In this document: in pieces, positions 10,102-22,763 of the stretch
Layout: each line of letters opens with the position of its first letter
How positions within the stretch are numbered: position 1 is the stretch's first letter
Assembly (NCBI GenBank): GCA_029959085.1
Contig: JARWIR010000022.1
Coordinates: 186,001-250,000, forward strand
Direction of reading: 5' to 3'
DNA length: 64,000 bases
Origin: Nemophila menziesii
Lineage: Eukaryota > Streptophyta > Magnoliopsida > Boraginales > Hydrophyllaceae
Translations under genes and position numbers: made by a program
Notes under the pieces: generated by a model
The model's database searches: none
The model's input: only the letters and a program-made list of their open reading frames with translations
What the model was told of the DNA's origin: nothing

Positions 10102-12276
10102 TGAAGATTTTTCTCATTATTAGTACCACATTCATTATTTACCTCTAATCATGTTAGTTTCAAATAGAACTCTAACCTAGCGGCCTTTAAGTATACACAT
10201 AACATACTAGCACCATTACCTATTATTTGTCTTGTTCTCTTATCTCTCTCAATCTTCTTCTCTCTAGTCTGGTTCTTCGTATCAAATCTTTTTTGTTCAC
10301 TATCACTTCATTCCTCTTTCATTCTTGTGTACTATTGTTGTTCTCCACTTCCCAACATTACAACCTATTTTAAAGTAAGTGTAACTTGTATTTCAGATCG
10401 TTAGACTTTACATTTCAAAAAATAAAAACAAGGTACTTTTATAATATTTAAAAAATTAATTGATTGGGTAATTTTACAATATATTTTTTAATATTATTCA
10501 TACTTGGTTGTAGAGTAATATTAAAAAATTTAACTGTTTGATCAATTGAACAAAAAAAGAGGGCAAACATTAGATTTGTTTAGGAAACATTACTTTTTGC
10601 ATCTTTATATTTGTGAATATTAGTTGCACATTGTTAGCTTATATATCTATGGATTTGTATTCATAAAATTGCTAAATACTTATTCAAATTTTTAACTGTA
10701 AATAAGTTAGATTTTATTTTTATAACAATTATTTTGGAAATCCTAATTTTGTACCTTTACAAGTTTATAGTGTTAAATAAATTTTTTCATTATTGTAGAT
10801 AAACTCTTGGTGGAGCTTTGGAGATTATATCTCTGGTAAGTCCATAAACAATTGATTAATAGTAATCATGTCTAGTGAATTAAATATTTCTAAATCCATG
10901 ATTTTTTTTCGAATTTCCTGTATACTTTAAAATGTCATGTTTGTCCACTTAACTTTAGTTTAGCTGGGATTTTGCATTCTAGCATTGAGATCAAAAAAAC
11001 TTTAGTTTTATTATATCATAAATATTTTTATTAGTATCTTTATAAGTAAAGTCTAATTATATGGGCTGGTTTTACCCAACTCTTTGAGAAGGTAAATCAA
11101 GAATAATATATATTGGTTCCAGAAATTGTTGGGATAACTCTAGATAAAGTAAAAATATGTTTCCCCTTAGATTAATTCTGGTTAACCATTGGATACCTTC
11201 AATTGCATTTGATTTCCTTAGATTAACTTCGGATTATCCCTATTGATCAACATTGGCCAAATTTTTTTTACACATGATAGAGTAAAAAATTACTTAGAAT
11301 CTAGAAAAGATGAAGTCATCATTCTTCTAATTCATCAATATTATCTACTATAAACGAATAAGATGAAATTAACAATTTATAAACCAATATGAATGTTAAA
11401 ATTCGATACTTCATGAATCATATACTTCAAAAAAACTTACAATTCAAAGTATAATGATTTATACATTACTTAACTTTCCCCAAAAAATATTAAAAAAAAT
11501 TTCCTTTTACTTCATAAACCTTCAAAAGCCTAGATTAATTTGGGTCTTGTTAATCATCTTGGGTGCTCGGTCAACCTATTCAACCTATTCAACCCTATAT
11601 ATTTCTTTTCACACAAAATATGTTAAGTACATAAGTTATTTAGAAGCTTTAGGATTTAGAAAACTAAGATTCATCATAGACCTTAAAGTTTTACTAATTT
11701 AGGGAGTGAACTGCAAATTTGTATGGACTATAATGCAAAGTGTTGTAGTTTTAGAGACTGAAATGTAAAGATTAGTAGCTTCTGGAACTAAAATGCAAAA
11801 TCTTAGTGGATTGAACCCCAAGAAGTTTTACTTATTTTTTATATCATTACGGTTTAGGACTATGAGAAGATTGAGAACTTACCCCCCTCCCCTGTTTAAA
11901 ATGGTATTGGTTAGCCCCATTATTAGTTTTCGTGACTCTTTATCCCTGCTAACGTAAACCGTAAAAAACCGTCGTTAGTTGGTCATGTGCCTGATTTTTT
12001 TATTAAAAAAAACAAATTTTCTGATTTAATTAACAATAGTATATTTGGTAGTTCCTAATCACCTAAACTTTAATAACACAAATATAAACAAAAATAATGA
12101 AACATCATACACAAAATCATTCATTGGGAAAACTAGAAGAACCCTAATTTCAAAATTTCATGTTGCCCATTTTAGTAAACTCTTATGCCCATTAGAAAAT
12201 CCAAACTTGTGTAATTTGGACTTTGCCTCATTTAAATGAACCTTAAATTTTTATATAAGTCTTGTTTATTTTTCAG

Positions 12277-12552
12277 AAGGGAACAGTTTATAGTGAAAAA
12301 GAAGCAGAAGAATTGAATGCTCCTTGTAAAAGAAAATTGGTCTTATCAACCTTTTTAAAACTAGGTGAAAAAGTTATGCTTTGGTGCTCAAGCATGTCGT
12401 TATTGTTAGCAATAACATTGTTGTTATTGTTCATGTACCAATCTACATCATTTGTTGTACATACAAATTTGTTAATGGTGTTGAAAATTTTTAGATAAGA
12501 AAAGAGTTTGAAAGATCTCAAAAGATGAGCTTGATCTAGAAATTTTATAGAT
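12277..12552 (-). pseudogene. Gene fragment, U4 copy (truncated)
   Basis: Only the Asn-rich and Ser/Phe-rich part of the fragment remains. The Gly/Asn-rich tail has been removed by the roughly 370-bp deletion. The Asn run is shortened to five residues. Confidence 0.5.
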
Positions 12553-13361
12553 CACTCTCCATTATTGTCAATAACTATAATTGTAAACATAAATATACCT
12601 ATTATAAGTCGTCCTTATTAAGAATTTAAGTTAGCAATGAATGTTGTAATTGGGATTAGAATCACTGTATGTAAGTTTTTAATTTAAAATATAATTAATA
12701 TTATATAATTTATTATAGTAAAATTTAAAAGAATTGTTATAATTATCTAATAAGATAAATGTTGACAAAATACATTATCAAAACAAGAAAATAGAAATGA
12801 AATCAAAATGTACTATTTAGTATTTTCTAAATTCTAAATTAATTACATGTATATACCACATAATCCTGGGGTTAGTATTTCATCCAATATTGGATGGTCC
12901 ATTATTTAAATACTGATAATCAGGACCATATTCATTATTTACCTCTAATCATATTAGTTTCAAATAGAACTCTAACCTAGCCGCGTTTAAGTATACACAT
13001 AACATACTAGCACCATTATATATTATTTGTCTTCGTTCTCTTATCTCTCTCAATCTTCTTCTCTCTAATCTTGTTTTTCGTATCAAATCTTTTTTGTTCA
13101 CTATCACTTCATTCATCTTTCATTCTTGTGTACTATTATTGTTCTCCACTTCCCAAAATTACAACCTATTTTTAAGCTTTGTGTAACTTGTATTTCAGAT
13201 AGTTGGACATTACATTTCAAAAAATAAAAATAAGGTACTTTTATAATATTTAAAAAATTAATTGATTGGGTAATTTTACAATTTATTTTTTTATATTATT
13301 GATATTTGGTTGTAGAATAATATTAAGAAAATTAACTGTTTGATTAATTGAACAAACAAAG

Positions 13362-13387
13362 ATTATGACGCATGGCCAAATTATCAT
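13362..13387 (-). repeat. Inverted copy of hairpin loop, U4
   Basis: Same insertion as in U1, at the same place in the unit. Confidence 0.85.
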
Positions 13388-15141
13388 TATTAGATTTGGT
13401 TAGGAAACATTACTTTTTGCATCTTTATATTTGTGAATATTAGTTGTACATTGTTAGATTATATATATCTATGGATTTTTATTCATAAAATTGCTAAATA
13501 CTTATTCAAATTTTTAACTGTAAATAATTTAGATTTTATTTTTGTAAGAAATATTTTGGAAATCCTAATTTTGTATCTTCACAAGTTTATAGTGTTAAAT
13601 AATTTTTTTCATTATTGTAGATAAAATCTTGGTGGAGCTTTGGAGATTATATCTCAGGTAAGTCCATAAACAATTGTTTAATAGTAATCATTTCTAGTGA
13701 ATTGAATATTTCTAAATCCATGATTTTTTTTTTCGAATTTACTGTATACTTTAAAATGTCATGTTTGTCCATTTAACTTTAGTTTAGCTGGGATTTTGCA
13801 TTCTAGCATTGAGATAAAAAAAATTTAGTTTTATTATATCATAAATATTTTTATAAGTATCTTTATAAGTAGGGTCTAATTATATGGGCTGGTTTTACCC
13901 AACTCTTGGATAAGGTAAATCAAGAATAATATATATCGTTTCCAGAAATTGCTGGGGTAACGCTAGATAGAGTAAAAAAATGTTTACCCTTGGATTAATT
14001 CGGGTTAACCGTTGGATACCTTCAATTGCATTCGATTTCCTTAGTTTAACTTAGGATTATCCCTATTGATCAACATTGGCCAAACTTTTTTTTACACATG
14101 ATAGAGTAAAAAAATGGCTTAGAATCTAGAAAAGATGAAGTCATCATTCTTCTAATTCATCAATATTATCTTCAATAAGAGAATAAGATGAAATTAACAA
14201 TTTATAAACCAATACGAATGTTAAAATTCGATATTTCATGATGCATATACTTCAAAAAAAGTTACAATTCAAAGTATAAATATTTATACATTACTTAACT
14301 TTCCCCAAAAACTATTAAAAATAATTTCCTTTTACTTCATAAACCTTCAAATGCCTAGATTAATGAGGGTCTTGTTAGTCATCTCGGGTGCTCGGTCAAC
14401 CTATTCAACCCTATATATTTCTTTTCACACAAAATATGTTAAGTACATAAGTTATTTAGAAGCTTTAGGATTTAAAAAACTAAGATTCATCATAGACCTT
14501 AAAGTTTTACTAATTTAGGGAGTGAACTGCAAACTTGTATGGACGAAAATGCAAAGTGTTGTAGTTTTACAGACTGAAATGTAAAGTTTAGTAGCTTCTG
14601 GAACTGAAATGCAAAATCTTAGTGGATTGAACCCCAATAAGTGTTACTTATTTTTTATATTATTACGGTTTAGATTATAAAATATTATTGATCTCCTATG
14701 AATTAGATCCATTACCTCCTGAACTATGAGAAGATTGAGAACTTACCCCCGACCACTGTTTAAAATGGTATTGGTTACCCCCATTATTAGTTTTCGTAAC
14801 TCGTTACCCTTGTTAACGGAAACCGTAAAAAACCGTCGTTAGTTGGTCATGTGCCTGATTTTTTTATTAAAAAAAACAAATTTTCTGATTTAATTAACAA
14901 TAGTATATTTGGTAGTTCCTAATCACCTAAACTTTAATAACACAAATATAAAACAAAAATAATGAAACATCATACACAAAATCATTGATTGGGAAACCTA
15001 GAAGAACCCTAATTTCAAAAATTCATGTTGCCCATTTTAGTAAATTCTTATGCCCATTAGAAAATCCAAGCTTGTGTAATTTGGACTTTGCCTCATTTAA
15101 ACAAACCTTAAATTTTTATATAAGTCTTGTTTATTTTTTAG

Positions 15142-15783
15142 GAGGGAACAGTTCATAGAGTCTACAAGTCTTGTTCATTTTTCAAACAAATTGTAAGAGT
15201 TCGAAAGTCTCTTGATTCTTTTCAAAGCCAGCGAAGGTATTACAAACTTGACCCATTTTGCCACTTATATTGCAAAAACTTCCACCATCGCTACCTTGAG
15301 TGATTCTAAGAGCGCCACCAAAACCAACATTGTTTTGTGGAAATGGAACCACATTGGTAGTCTTAAATTGACGAGAACTAAAATTATCTGAGATTGTGTA
15401 CCTAAATTCCAAAACCGTCTAAAGGGGTGTTAGAAATCATGGGCATGGTTTTTTTGGTGGTAAGAAGAATTGTACCAAAGATGGGTCAAGATTATTAAAT
15501 AGTGTAGCTGGTGATGCTGAAAAAGAAGCAGAAGAATTGAATGCTCCTTGTAAAAGAAAATTGTTCGGATCAACCTTGTTGAAACTAGGTGAAAAAGTTA
15601 TTGTTAGCAATAACATTGTTATTTTTGTTGTTATTTTTGTTGTTATTTTTCATGTACCAATCTACATCATTTGTTGTACATACAAATTTGTTAATGGTGT
15701 TGAAAATTATTAGATAAGAAAAGAGTTTGAAATATCTAAAAAGACGAGCTTTATCTAGAAATTTTATAGATCACTCTCCATTA
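15142..15783 (-). pseudogene. Gene fragment, U5 copy
   Basis: Practically identical to the U2 copy, with the same open tail (15182-15412) and the same frame breaks. Confidence 0.5.
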
Positions 15784-16100
15784 TTGTCAATAACTATAAT
15801 TGTAAACATAAATATACGTATTATACGTCGTCCTTATTAAGAATTTAAGTTCGCAATGAATGTCATAATTGGCATTAGAATCACTGTATGCAAGTTTTTA
15901 ATTTAAAATATAATTAATATTATATAATTTTTTCTAGTAAAATATAAAAGAATTGTTATAATTATCTAATAAGATAAATGTTGACAAAATACATTATCAG
16001 AACAAGAAAACAGAAATGAAATCAAAATGTACTATTTAGGTTTTTCTAATTTCTAAATTAATTATATATATGTACCACATAATCTTGGTGTTAGACTTTC

Positions 16101-16190
16101 ATCCAATATTGGATGGTCCAATATATAAATACTGATAATTGGGCCATGCGTAATAATATAAATGGAATATTGGTCCATCAAATATTCGAT
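16101..16190. repeat. 90-bp inverted repeat, U5
   Basis: Same sequence form as U2, with CATCAAATATTCG in the 3' arm, which weakens pairing by one base pair. Confidence 0.8.
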
Positions 16191-18422
16191 TTAAGATTTT
16201 TCTCATTATAGGACCACATTCATTATTTACCTCTAATCATGTCAGTTTCAAATAGAACTCTAACCTAGCCGCGTTTAAGTATACACATAACATACTAGCA
16301 CCATTATCTATTATTTGTCTTCGTTCTCTTATCTCTCTCAATCTTCTTCTCTCTAATCTGGTTTTTTGTATCAAATCTTTTATGTTCTCTATCACTTCAT
16401 TCATCTTTCATTCTTGTGTACTATTGTTGTTCTCCACTTCCCAAAATTACAACCTATTTTTAAACTAAGTTTAACTTGTATTTTAGATCGTTGGACATTA
16501 CATTTAAAAAAATAAAAACAAGGTACTATTATAATATTTAAAAAATTAATTGATTGGGTAATTTTACAATTTATTTTTTAATATTATTCATACTTGGTTG
16601 TAGAATAATATTAAGAAATTTAAGTGTTTGATTAATTGAACAAAAAAAGAGGGCAAAACTTAGATTTTTTTAGGAAACATTACTTTTTGCATCTTTATAT
16701 TTGTGAATATTAGTTGTACATTGTTAGCTTATATATATCTATGGATTTTTATTCATAAAATTGCTAAATACTTATTCAAATTTTTAACTGTAAATAAGTT
16801 ATATTTTATTTTTGTAAGAAATATTTTGGAAATCCTAATTTTGTACCTTTACAAGTTTATAGTGTTAAATAAATTTTTTCATTATTGTAGATAAACACTT
16901 GGTGGAGCTTTGGAGATTATATATCTGGTGAGTCTATAAACAATTGTTTAACATTAATCATGTCTAGTGAATTAAATATTTTAAAATCCATGATTTTTTT
17001 TCGAATTTACTGTATACTTTAAAATGTCATGTTTGTCCACTTATCTTTAGTTTAGCTGGGATTTTACATTCTAGCATTAAGATCAACAAAACTTCAGTTT
17101 TATTATACCATAAATATTTTTATAAGTATCTTTCTAAGTAAAGTCTAATTATATGGGCTGGTTTTACCCAACTCTTAGATAAGGTAAATCAAGAATAATA
17201 TATATTGATTCCAGAAATTGATGGGGTAACGCTAGATAGGGTAAAACAATATTTACTTAGGGATTAATTCGGGTTAACCGTTGGATACATTCAATTGCAT
17301 TCGATTTCCTTAGTTTAATTTCAGAATATCCCTATTGATCAACATTGACCAAATTTTTTTTACACTTGATAGAGTAAAAAAATTACTTAGAATCTAGAAA
17401 AGATGAAGTCATCATTCTTCTAATTCATCAATATTATCTACTATAAACGAATAAGATGAAATTAAAAATTCATAAACCAATACGAATGTTAAAATTCGAT
17501 ACTTCATGATTCATATACTTCAAAAAAAGATTACAATTCAAAGTATAAAGATTTATACATTACTTAACTTTCCCCAAAAACTATTAAAAAAAATTTCCTT
17601 TTACTTCATAAACCATAAAAAGCCTAGATTAATTAAGGTCTTGTTAGTCATCTCGGGTGCTCGGTCAACCTATTCAAACCTATATATTTCTTTTCACACA
17701 AAATATGTTAAGTACATATGTTATTTAGAAGCTTTAGGAATTAGAAAACTAAGATTCATCATAGACCTTAAAGTTTTACTAATTTAGGGAGTGAACTGCA
17801 AACATGTAGGGACTAAAATGCAAAGTGTTGTAGTTCTAGAGACTGAAATGTAAAGTTTAGTAGCTTCTGGAACTGAAATGCAAAATCTTAGTGGATTGAA
17901 CCCCAAGAAGTGTTACTTATTTTTTATATCATTACGGTTTAGATTATAAAATATCATTGATCTCTGATTAATTACATCCATTACCTCCTAAACTATGAGA
18001 AGATTGAGAACTTACCCCCCCTGTTTAAAATGGTACTGGTTCCCCCATTATTAGTTTTCGTGACTCGTTACCCTTGTTAACAGAAACCGTAAAAAACCGC
18101 CGTTAGTTGGTCATGTGCCTGATTTTTTTAATTAAAAAAACAAATTTTCTGATTTAAAAAACATTACCTATTAATTAACAATAGTATATTTGGTAGTTCC
18201 TAATCACCTAAACTTTAAAAACACAAATTTAAAACAAAAATAATAAAGCATCATACACAAAATCATTCATTGGGAAAACTAGAAGAACCCTAATTTCAAA
18301 AATTCATGTTGCCCATTTTAGTAAACTCTTATGCCCATTAGAAAATCCAAGCTTGTGTAATTTGGACTTTGCCTCATTTAAACGAACCTTAAATTTTTAT
18401 ATAAGTCTTGTTTATTTTTCAA

Positions 18423-19080
18423 GAGGGAACAGTTCGTTGAGTCTACAAGTCTTGCTCATTTTTCAAACAATTTGTAAGCGTTCGAAAGACTCTTGATTCT
18501 TTTCAAAGCCAGCGAAATTATTACAAACGTGACCTATTTCGCCACTTATATTGCAAAAAATTCCACCATCGCTAACTTGAGTGTTTCTAAGAGCGCCACC
18601 AAAACCAACATTGTTTTGTGGAAATGGAACCATATTGGTAGTCGCGAATTGACGAGGACTAAAATTATCTAAGATTGTGTACCTAAATTTCCAAAACTGT
18701 CTAAGGGGTGTTTGAAATTTGGTTGAGCATCATGGCATGGTTTTTTTTGGTGGTAACAAGAATTGTACCAGAGATGGGTCAGGATTATTAAATAGTGTAG
18801 CTGGTGATGGTGAAAAAGAAGCAGAATAATCGAATGCTCCTTGTAAAAGCAAATTGTTCTGATCAACCTTGTTGAAACTGGGTGAAAAAGTTATGCTTTG
18901 GTGCTCAAGCATGTCGTTATTGTTAGCAATAACATTGTTATTATTGTTGTTATTTTTCATGTACCAATCTACATCATTTGTTGTACATACAAATTTTTTA
19001 ATGGTGTTTAAAATTATTAGATAAGAAAAGAGTTTGAAAGATCTCAAAAGACTAACTTGATCTAGAAATTTTATAGATCA
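18423..19080 (-). pseudogene. Gene fragment, U6 copy
   Basis: Counterpart of the U3 copy. The stop seen there near 9430 is absent, leaving a 105-codon open stretch at 18730-19047 that starts with a non-ATG codon. Confidence 0.5.
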
Positions 19081-19407
19081 CTCTCCATTATTGGCAATAA
19101 CTATAATTGTAAACATACATATACCTATTATAAGTCGTCCTTATTAAGAATTTAAGTTAGCAATGAATGTCGTAATTGGCATTAGAATCACTGTATTCAA
19201 GTTTTTAATTTAAAATATAATTAATATTATATAATTTATTCTCATAAAATATAAAAGAATTGTTATAATTATCTAATAAGATAAATGTTGACAAAATACA
19301 TTATCAAAACAAGAAAATAGAAATGAAATCAAAATGTAACATTTAGGTTTTTCTAATTTCTAAATTAATTACATTTATGTACCGCATAATCTTGGGGTTA
19401 GTCTTTC

Positions 19408-19497
19408 ATCCAATATTGGATGGTCCAATATATAAATACTGATAATTGGGCCATGCTTCATAATATAAATGGAATATTGGTCCATCCAATATTCTAT
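19408..19497. repeat. 90-bp inverted repeat, U6
   Basis: Same sequence form as U3. Confidence 0.8.
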
Positions 19498-21726
19498 TGA
19501 AGATTTTTCTCATTATTAGTACCACATTCATTATTTACCTCTAATCATGTTAGTTTCAAATAGAACTCTAACCTAGCGGCCTTTAAGTATACACATAACA
19601 TACTAGCACCATTACCTATTATTTGTCTTGTTCTCTTATCTCTCTCAATCTTCTTCTCTCTAGTCTGGTTCTTCGTATCAAATCTTTTTTGTTCACTATC
19701 ACTTCATTCCTCTTTCATTCTTGTGTACTATTGTTGTTCTCCACTTCCCAACATTACAACCTATTTTAAAGTAAGTGTAACTTGTATTTCAGATCGTTAG
19801 ACTTTACATTTCAAAAAATAAAAACAAGGTACCTTTATAATATTTAAAAAATTAATTGATTGGGTAATTTTACAATATATTTTTTAATATTATTCATACT
19901 TGGTTGTAGAGTAATATTAAAAAATTTAACTGTTTGATCAATTGAACAAAAAAAGAGGGCAAACATTAGATTTGTTTAGGAAACATTACTTTTTGCATCT
20001 TTATATTTGTGAATATTAGTTGCACATTGTTAGCTTATATATCTATGGATTTGTATTCATAAAATTGCTAAATACTTATTCAAATTTTTAACTGTAAATA
20101 AGTTAGATTTTATTTTTATAACAATTATTTTGGAAATCCTAATTTTGTACCTTTACAAGTTTATAGTGTTAAATAAATTTTTTCATTATTGTAGATAAAC
20201 TCTTGGTGGAGCTTTGGAGATTATATCTCTGGTAAGTCCATAAACAATTGATTAATAGTAATCATGTCTAGTGAATTAAATATTTCTAAATCCATGATTT
20301 TTTTTCGAATTTCCTGTATACTTTAAAATGTCATGTTTGTCCACTTAACTTTAGTTTAGCTGGGATTTTGCATTCTAGCATTGAGATCAAAAAAACTTTA
20401 GTTTTATTATATCATAAATATTTTTATTAGTATCTTTATAAGTAAAGTCTAATTATATGGGATGGTTTTACCCAACTCTTTGAGAAGGTAAATCAAGAAT
20501 AATATATATTGGTTCTAGAAATTGTTGGGGTAACTCTAGATAAAGTAAAAATATGTTTCCCCTTAGATTAATTCTGGTTAACCATTGGATACCTTCAATT
20601 GCATTCGATTTCCTTAGATTAAATTCGGATTATCCCTATTGATCAACATTGGCCAAATTTTTTTTACACATGATAGAGTAAAAAATTACTTAGAATCTAG
20701 AAAAGATGAAGTCATCATTCTTCTAATTCATCAATATTATCTACTATAAACGAATAAGATGAAATTAACAATTTATAAACCAATATGAATGTTAAAATTC
20801 GATACTTCATGAATCATATACTTCAAAAAAACTTACAATTCAAAGTATAATGATTTATACATTACTTAACTTTCCCCAAAAAATATTAAAAAAAATTTCC
20901 TTTTACTTCATAAACCTTCAAAAGCCTAGATTAATTTGGGTCTTGTTAATCATCTTGGGTGCTCGGTCAACCTATTCAACCCTATATATTTCTTTTCACA
21001 CAAAATATGTTAAGTACATAAGTTATTTAGAAGCTTTAGGATTTAGAAAACTAAGATTCATCATAGACCTTAAAGTTTTACTAATTTAGGGAGTGAACTG
21101 CAAACTTGTTGGGACTAAAATTTAAAGTGTTGTAGTTTTAGAGACTGAAATGTAAAGTTTAGTAGCTTCTGGAACTAAAATGCAAAATCTTAGTGGATTG
21201 AACCCCAAGAAGTTTTACTTATTTTTTATATCATTACGGTTTAGATTATAAAATATCATTTATCTCCGATTAATTACATCCATTACCTCCTGAACTATGA
21301 GAAGATTGAGAACTTACCCCCCACTGTTTAAAATGGTATTGGTTAACCTCATTATTAGTTTTCGTGACTCGTTACCCCTGTTAACAGAAACCGTATAAAA
21401 CCGCCGTTAGTTGGTCATGTGCCTGATTTTTTTAATAAAAAAATAAATTTTTTTGATTTAATAAACATTTCCTATTAATTAAAAATAGTATATTTGGTAG
21501 TTCCTAATCACCTAAACTTTAAAAACACAAATTTAAAACAAAAATAATAAAGCATCATACACAAAATCATTCATTGGGAAAACTAGAAGAACCCTAATTT
21601 CAAAAATTCATGTTGCCCATTCTAGTAAACTCTTATGCCCATTAGAAAATCCAAGGTTATGTAATTTGGACTTTGCCTCATTTAAACGAACCTTAAATTT
21701 TTATATAAGTCTTGTTTATTTTTCAA

Positions 21727-22350
21727 GAGGGAACAGTTCATAGAGTCTACAAGTCTTGTTCATTCAAACAATTTGTAAGAGTTCGAAAGTCTCTTGATTC
21801 TTTCCAAAGCCAGCGAAAGTAGTACAAACTTGACCCATTTCCCACCTTATATTGCAAAAACTTCCACCATCGCTACCTTGAGTGTTTCTAAGAACCCCAC
21901 CAAAACCAACATTGTTTTTTGGAAATGGAACCATATTGGTAGTCTCAAATTGACGAGAACTAAAATTATCAGAGATTGTGTACCTAAATTTCCAAAACCG
22001 TCTAAAGGGGTGTTAGAAATTTAGTTGAGCATCATGGGCATGGTTTTTTTGGTGGTAAAAAGAATTTTACCAAAGATGGGTCAAGATTATTAAATAGTGT
22101 AGCTGGTGATGGTGAAAAAGAAGCAGAAGAATAGACCTTGTTGAAACTGAGTAAAAAAGTTATGCTTTGGTGGTCAAGCATGACGCTATTGTTAGCAATA
22201 ACATTGTTATTATTGTTGTTATTGTTCATGTACCAATCTTCATCATTTGTTGTACATACAAATTTGTTAATGGTGTTGAAAATTATTAGATAAGAAAGAG
22301 TTTGAAAGATTTCAAAAGACGAGCATGATCTAGAAATTTTATAAATCACT
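21727..22350 (-). pseudogene. Gene fragment, U7 copy
   Basis: The Asn-rich and Ser-rich parts are open (22032-22349), but about 30-35 nt is missing between FNKVY and SSASF compared with the U2 copy. The same loss is seen in U13 and U14. Confidence 0.5.
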
Positions 22351-22673
22351 CTCCATTATTGTCAATAACTATAATTGTAAACATAAATATACCTATTATA
22401 AGTCGTCCTTATTAAGAATTTAAGTTAGCAATGAATGTCGTAATTGGCATTAGAATCACTGTATGCAAGTTTTTAATTTAAAATATAATTAGTATTATAC
22501 AATTTATTCTAGTCAAATAAAAAGGAATTGTTAATTATCTCATAAGATAAATGTTGACAAAATAAATTATCAAAACAAGAAAATAGAATTGAAATCAAAA
22601 TGTACTATTTAGGTTTTTCTAATTTCTAAATTAATTACATTTATGTACAACATAATTTTGGGGTTAGACTTTC

Positions 22674-22763
22674 ATCCAATATTGAATGGTCCAATATATA
22701 AATAGTTATAATTTGGCCATGCGTCATAATATAAATGGAATATTGGTCCATCCAATATTCGAT
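22674..22763. repeat. 90-bp inverted repeat, U7
   Basis: Variant with ATTGAATGG in the 5' arm and the ATTTGGCC loop. Confidence 0.8.

Larger units (their letters stand above)
9011..12260 (+). repeat. Array unit U3
   Basis: Unit of 3250 bp, closest to U6 (offset 9396) and U12. A direct duplication of CTATTCAAC near 11575 is absent from U6. About 45-50 bp is missing at about 11858, between the GGTTTAG motif and CTATGAGAAG. Confidence 0.9.
12261..15125 (+). repeat. Array unit U4 (short variant with inverted insert)
   Basis: Unit of 2865 bp. About 370 bp of the gene fragment is missing at about 12290-12297, with a possible 4-nt ATAG microhomology at the joint. Like U1 it keeps only the 5' hairpin arm (about 12882) and carries the inverted loop copy at 13362-13387. 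The same short form begins U9 and U17. Confidence 0.9.
15126..18406 (+). repeat. Array unit U5 (standard subtype)
   Basis: Full-length unit, 3281 bp. It is the counterpart of U2 at a 9385-9388 bp offset and of U11 at 19305 bp. All modules are present; the hairpin is at 16101-16190. Confidence 0.92.
18407..21710 (+). repeat. Array unit U6
   Basis: Full-length unit, 3304 bp, counterpart of U3 and U12. It keeps the stretch near 21245-21290 that U3 has lost, so that loss in U3 probably followed the duplication. Confidence 0.92.
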
